Positions 62,962 to 64,000 of a DNA stretch of 64,000 nucleotides are shown here, in pieces; the stretch's first letter is position 1, and each line of letters starts with the position of its first letter. Origin of the DNA: Echinometra lucunter (lineage: Eukaryota; Echinodermata; Echinoidea; Camarodonta; Echinometridae); contig CM057156.1 in assembly GCA_029962745.1 (NCBI GenBank), positions 33,114,027 through 33,178,026 of the forward strand, read 5' to 3'. The notes below the pieces were generated by a model that worked only from the letters and a program-made list of their open reading frames with translations, ran no database searches and was not told where the DNA came from. Both the position numbers and the translations under genes were made by a program.

Positions 62962-63237
62962 GTAAGTCATAGATGATAATGGACAGATATTGTAGGAAGA
63001 CAATGTTCTTGTTCTCAGTATTAATTGTAAATGTCAGAGGAGGTGAATATCCTCTTCTGTATCAAGGCTAACTTTAAAAAAATGTACAGCCAAATATTTT
63101 GCAAAAAAAGAATTATTGGCAAAAATGTCTATAAGTGCAATTTCTTACTCATCATGTGTGAAACAATTAAAAAATTACTATGGATGTGTAATATTTGTAG
63201 CGTACATGTATGTCCATCTTTTTTTCTTTGTTTTAGG

Positions 63238-63410
63238 GTCACACGGCGCGACAAACCCGCTTGCCCTCTTGCCCGGGGCAAGTGAAAGTCACGGGCGGGC
63301 AAGCAAATGCAAAAATCACTTGCCCGATTGGGCAAGTGTCCAAAAACGGTCTGTGGAGGCTGCCAAAAAAGCACACGCTAATTCACCGTGAGCGAGCTAG
63401 CTGTGTCCAT
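63238..63410. repeat. GC-rich segment with nested CTTGCCC/GGGCAAG palindromes
   Basis: CTTGCCCGGGGCAAG and ACTTGCCCGATTGGGCAAGT are inverted pairs within a GC-rich island in AT-rich DNA. A TTTGTTTTAG acceptor-like sequence precedes it. A dispersed repeat or an exon are both possible; I cannot decide. Confidence 0.4.
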
Positions 63411-64000
63411 TCCACTATAGATCCCAAACTGACTCAACCACACAAGACTCACATCATGATTCGATATCGAACTTGGCCTGAATGATTTCTTGCCCACCAT
63501 AAAATTTAATCAGAAGGGCACTAACGAACAAGCTCTTGCTTGCAAGCATGAATGTCTATTTTTCAATGATGTCTGTTCGTTTTTCATTCATTTCTTTCTT
63601 CAAAAATATCTTGTCAAGACTTGTCATACTTTTGTATAGCTTCCGTTCATTTCTCTTCATGATTACGTGAGTGAGCTCCTTCGCTCATAATTTAAGATAT
63701 ATACAGATTAATAACAATTGTAAAATTGTGGGCTAAAATAGTGCAATTGCCTCAAGTAGTTTTCACCCACGTCCGCATACAATGCATATAAATGTGTTTC
63801 CCGTCTTGGCTGTTTCATTTATAATGGCAAGAGTCGATCATGCAAGAACTAAAACAACTCAGTTTGTAGGTCTTACTTGATGATTATAAACGACAATCGG
63901 AGGTGAATTCTAGACATTTTAGCGTAATAAAGTAACATTACCATACCTTCAAACTTTCAAATGTAAAGATAATTCGTTAATTTAGACATAATTACACATT

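Overview
This is an animal nuclear genome window, almost certainly from a sea urchin or close echinoderm. Genes are AT-rich and intron-split with GT-AG junctions. Intergenic DNA is full of microsatellites, poly-C/G runs, SINEs, LINE tails and small inverted-repeat transposons. The three main genes encode secreted astacin-EGF-CUB-CUB metalloproteases of the BP10/SpAN (blastula protease) type, a family known from sea urchin embryos. No full-length transposon, CRISPR array, rRNA or true tRNA gene was found.

Region 1-11.5 kb has no recognisable gene. It holds a tRNA-derived SINE (2.8-2.95 kb), a TIR element (5.3-5.6 kb), a decayed LINE 3' end with a long ATT tail (7.8-8.35 kb) and a threefold tandem repeat of about 0.64 kb (8.5-10.4 kb). 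Region 11.5-37.2 kb is the protease cluster. Gene A (13,087-16,728, minus) and gene B (19,557-24,961, minus) are in tandem; gene C (31,925-35,661, plus) is head-to-head with B. Each has seven coding exons with the same intron phases (0,1,0,0,0,2) and an intact reading frame of 585, 589 and 591 residues. From within exon 2 to about 1.5 kb past the stop, A and C lie in near-identical inverted arms (about 11.69-16.19 kb and 32.47-37.17 kb), introns and 3' flank included. Their promoters, signal-peptide exons and the start of exon 2 are unrelated, so C looks like an A-type body joined to a different 5' end. A lone duplicate of the A/C terminal exon sits at the outer edge of arm 1.

Region 38.4-45.6 kb holds a complete minus-strand RGP1 gene (eight coding exons, 389 residues; subunit of the RIC1-RGP1 exchange factor for RAB6). 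Its introns carry a minisatellite, a mariner-like MITE, other TIR elements and a SINE with a 7SL-like head. Two decayed extra copies of its terminal exon lie just downstream. From 45.6 kb to the end the sequence is mostly intergenic or mobile: hAT-type MITEs with 8-bp target duplications, a LINE 3' ORF (47.8-49.3 kb) and a second LINE inserted in a tandem-repeat field (50.7-51.9 kb). A few weak candidate exons near 53-54 kb (minus) and 56.8-63 kb (plus) could not be assigned.

A, B and C should make secreted zymogens that act outside the cell on matrix or growth-factor substrates. They share a TATAAATA element 165-265 bp upstream of the start codon. RGP1 is an unrelated housekeeping Golgi-trafficking gene. 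The most unusual signals are the chimeric gene C within the inverted duplication, a cluster of seven CCGT-loop-ACGG motifs in the gene A 3' flank, the tandem relics of the RGP1 last exon, and the two SINEs that share a tail but have different heads.
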